Origin: Deltaproteobacteria bacterium
GTDB taxonomy: Bacteria > Desulfobacterota > Desulfobacteria > Desulfobacterales > ETH-SRB1
Direction: 5' to 3'
DNA length: 6,857 bases
Assembly: GCA_030627475.1 (NCBI GenBank)
Contig: DAOURZ010000071.1
Span: forward strand, 1 to 6,857
The stretch's first letter is position 1; each line of letters starts with the position of its first letter. The notes below the pieces were generated by a model. That model saw only the letters and a program-made list of their open reading frames with translations. It did no database searches and was not told the origin of the DNA. Below are positions 5,430-6,857 of this stretch, one piece after another. A program made the position numbers and the translations under genes.

Positions 5430-6317
5430 TTATATCAAATCGGCACTTAGTTTAAAAGGATGAATTGTAATATCACCATCTTGGATTATTTCTACCTTGA
5501 TATCACCATTAGAAGGTAAGTTGTTGTCAAAGTCGAGCAAAACAATAATGTTATTAGGGCCATGCACGATTGATTTAGATGCGTTATTAATTCTTCTTCC
5601 GACTTTGTTAAAGAATTCAACATTTACAACTCGTTGCCAATTCCCTGAGATTATAAAATAAATATCCCAATAGTCACCATGAAAGAACCTTCTATAGTTT
5701 TCAGCAACATAAGTCATTTCACTGCCATATTTTTCGACTAATGCATCGTGAATGTTAATATTCTTGAGTTTTAATTTATTTATGAAAGTTTGTGAATTTG
5801 TGATGAAATCTTGAAATTCGTATTTTGTGAAAAATAGTAAATCTATTCCATTTTGTTGTAAAGTTTTGGTCTTTAATTTTTTTAATGATAATTTGTTGTA
5901 GTCTTCAAAAACTATTAGACTACTTTTTTGCGGTTTGTATAGAGAAAATTCCCCTTCTATAAACAACTTTTTGTCACTCCTTTTGGGGATTGTCAGATTT
6001 ACCCGCTGACTCGACTTATTATTTTTTAGTATTTTGACAAATGAAAATATGTTTTCAGCAGTATGATACTCTTTTTCTTTTAATATTGTATTGTTATCTG
6101 TGTATGCTTTAGTGATTTCAATTGGTAGTATCCCCCTGTAGTTTTTTAGATTATCTCCAGAAATATTTATATCTACTTCAGTTCTTGCAAAAAAATCGTT
6201 TTTTGATCTTGTTTCGCGAATACTATCAATTTCAAATGTTAATAAGTCCCCGGCGATAGATAGGCTACTGAACAGTAATAAAAGATACAATTGTGAAATA
6301 ATGAAGAAGTATCTCAT
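5430..6317 (-). CDS. Secreted hypothetical protein, probable integron cassette gene
   Basis: 295 aa, family not recognised. Residues 1-22 are a Sec signal peptide with likely cleavage SIA|GD, so the product is periplasmic or exported. There is no lipobox and no second membrane helix. The mature part is rich in predicted beta strands (TEVDINISGD, RVNLTIPKR, IKVEIIQDGD). A central aromatic helix-rich stretch (about 165-225) contains FTKYEFQDFI and YRRFFHGDYWDIYF. There are no cysteines in the mature chain. AAGGA lies about 10 nt before the ATG. Codon use is visibly AT-richer than in aroA and aroK, which fits acquisition. The stop lies 18 nt before the candidate attC, the normal layout of a mobile cassette. 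Confidence 0.75.
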   Translation of the reverse strand: MRYFFIISQLYLLLLFSSLSIAGDLLTFEIDSIRETRSKNDFFARTEVDINISGDNLKNYRGILPIEITKAYTDNNTILKEKEYHTAENIFSFVKILKNNKSSQRVNLTIPKRSDKKLFIEGEFSLYKPQKSSLIVFEDYNKLSLKKLKTKTLQQNGIDLLFFTKYEFQDFITNSQTFINKLKLKNINIHDALVEKYGSEMTYVAENYRRFFHGDYWDIYFIISGNWQRVVNVEFFNKVGRRINNASKSIVHGPNNIIVLLDFDNNLPSNGDIKVEIIQDGDITIHPFKLSADLI

Positions 6318-6404
6318 TTTATATTTTCCTTATTTAGTATTGCTATCATTTATAAGATTTCTGTTTTTTGGTAGGCTAATCGCTGTGCGGAAGTCAGCAC
6401 CGCG

Positions 6405-6431
6405 GTTCCAGGCGGCGCAGCCGCCTGGAAC
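6405..6431. repeat. Perfect 12-bp GC-rich hairpin
   Basis: GTTCCAGGCGGC (6405-6416) and GCCGCCTGGAAC (6420-6431) pair perfectly around a GCA loop. It lies directly beside the larger bulged repeat at 6430-6524 and upstream of the 295-aa gene. There is no T tract on either side. Confidence 0.75.
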
Positions 6432-6524
6432 GTACGCCATCACCAGTGGGCAGGGTAACCGGGTATTTGTAAAAAGCTAAAAACGCCACGACCCTGCCCA
6501 TCTGAGTGAATGGCGTTGTTAACC
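6430..6524 (-). repeat. Large bulged inverted repeat, attC-like, downstream of mazF fragment
   Basis: On the minus strand the left arm starts with GGTTAACAACGCC (overlapping the mazF stop) and the right arm ends GGCGTACGTT. GGGCAGGGT/ACCCTGCCC pairs perfectly and the stem continues through ACGCCAT...ATGGCGT with three single-base bulges, all on one strand (T, T, A). A stem with extrahelical bases on one arm is a hallmark of attC sites. The inner loop is long (about 34 nt). The right core is poor (GTTCCAG), so it may be a diverged site or a different element. A GATTAGCC at 6375-6382 (minus) could be an alternative, mutated right core. Confidence 0.5.
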
Positions 6525-6746
6525 TCCGATTATTTCGTTTAATCCCTCTATTATCAGATTTATTTCTTCGGGTTTAGCTATACCAATTTTTTTTCGAAGA
6601 CGTTTTACCGATAAGGTGCGAATTTGACTGATTTTAGCCCAGGAACGTTTTGGAAGATTTGATTCTTGCAACTCAAGAGTAAGGGGAAATCCAAAGGTGG
6701 CCTGAAGCTGTGATGCATAGTTTCGGAAGTTATTTGGGCCACGTTC
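6519..6746 (-). pseudogene. 3' fragment of a MazF/PemK-family toxin gene
   Basis: The minus frame ending at TAA 6519-6521 encodes 75 codons with no start. A TAG lies immediately upstream at 6747-6749. The last 60 or so residues read as a MazF/PemK C-terminus: FGFPLTLEL, LPKRSWAKISQIRTLSVKRL, KKIGIAKPEEI, IIEGLNEIIG. The intact family is roughly 110-130 aa and carries its N-terminal beta-barrel strands and catalytic residues in the missing half, so this copy should be inactive. Homology stops at a copy of the dispersed repeat (6725-6748), which marks the breakpoint. No antitoxin gene is visible. Confidence 0.75.
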
Positions 6747-6748
6747 CT
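6725..6748 (-). repeat. Copy of dispersed repeat at the mazF breakpoint
   Basis: This 24-bp stretch equals the reverse complement of 3219-3242 at 22 of 24 positions. The second palindrome arm found at 3241-3250 is missing here. The truncated toxin reading frame begins inside it. Confidence 0.65.
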
Positions 6749-6857
6749 AATACATAAATATAGTGCCTTCATGAATTCGTAAAAGGGGGGTATCCACTTA
6801 ACGCAAGTTCAAAAGAGGTATCTGCCTAAATATATAGCTTTTTTCTACTTTTTTTGC
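6749..6857. other. Window-edge spacer with a possible core site
   Basis: No gene is seen. On the minus strand GCGTTAAGT (6796-6804) fits the GTTRRRY core and is preceded by GAACTTG, a little like the right end of the 5354-5411 site. However, no pairing inverse core or stem is present before the window ends. A GGTATC word occurs twice (6789 and 6817 areas). Confidence 0.3.

Noticed and set aside
6600..6772. Minus-strand ORF of about 57 codons starting with ATGAAGGCA, overlapping the mazF fragment
   Set aside because: It has no ribosome site and runs in a different frame from the recognisable MazF C-terminus. The product has no coherent features.
1..6857. CRISPR array, tRNA, rRNA or insertion sequence with transposase
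   Set aside because: No regularly spaced repeats, no tRNA-like cloverleaf and no transposase or integrase motifs were found.

Overview
The window looks like a chromosomal segment of a Gram-negative bacterium. AroA wording, the LPP20-type lipoproteins and a DUF1640-like small protein suggest a Desulfobacterota (Desulfobacteraceae-like) host. That placement is inference from family resemblance, not a database match.

Left part (1-2260): a small coiled-coil/membrane protein on the minus strand (21-236) is divergent from a forward two-gene shikimate operon. aroA (EPSP synthase) and aroK (shikimate kinase) overlap by one base in a TAATG junction and catalyse two non-consecutive steps on the way to chorismate. 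A large imperfect hairpin covers the aroK stop.

Middle part (2305-4464): a minus-strand cluster of three genes. Two encode related LPP20-type lipoproteins (about 404 and 189 aa) and the third a 73-aa cytoplasmic protein of unknown function. Every gap here carries a copy of a short palindromic repeat (core GGAAGTTAATTCG). Further copies lie upstream of the 71-aa gene and at 6725-6748.

Junction (4486-4752): no gene. It holds a perfect 23-bp inverted repeat whose arms are themselves small hairpins, and a separate strong 18-bp hairpin.

Right part (4753-6857): two AT-rich minus-strand genes of unknown function, a 187-aa membrane-anchored protein and a 295-aa secreted protein. They are separated by a sequence with the architecture of an integron attC recombination site (5354-5411). 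Upstream of the 295-aa gene lies a second, larger bulged inverted repeat, then a 3' fragment of a mazF/pemK toxin gene cut off exactly at a copy of the dispersed repeat. The simplest reading is a remnant gene-cassette array without an integrase in view, next to housekeeping genes and eroded by repeat-associated rearrangement. The attC assignment rests on pattern reading and needs a covariance-model check.
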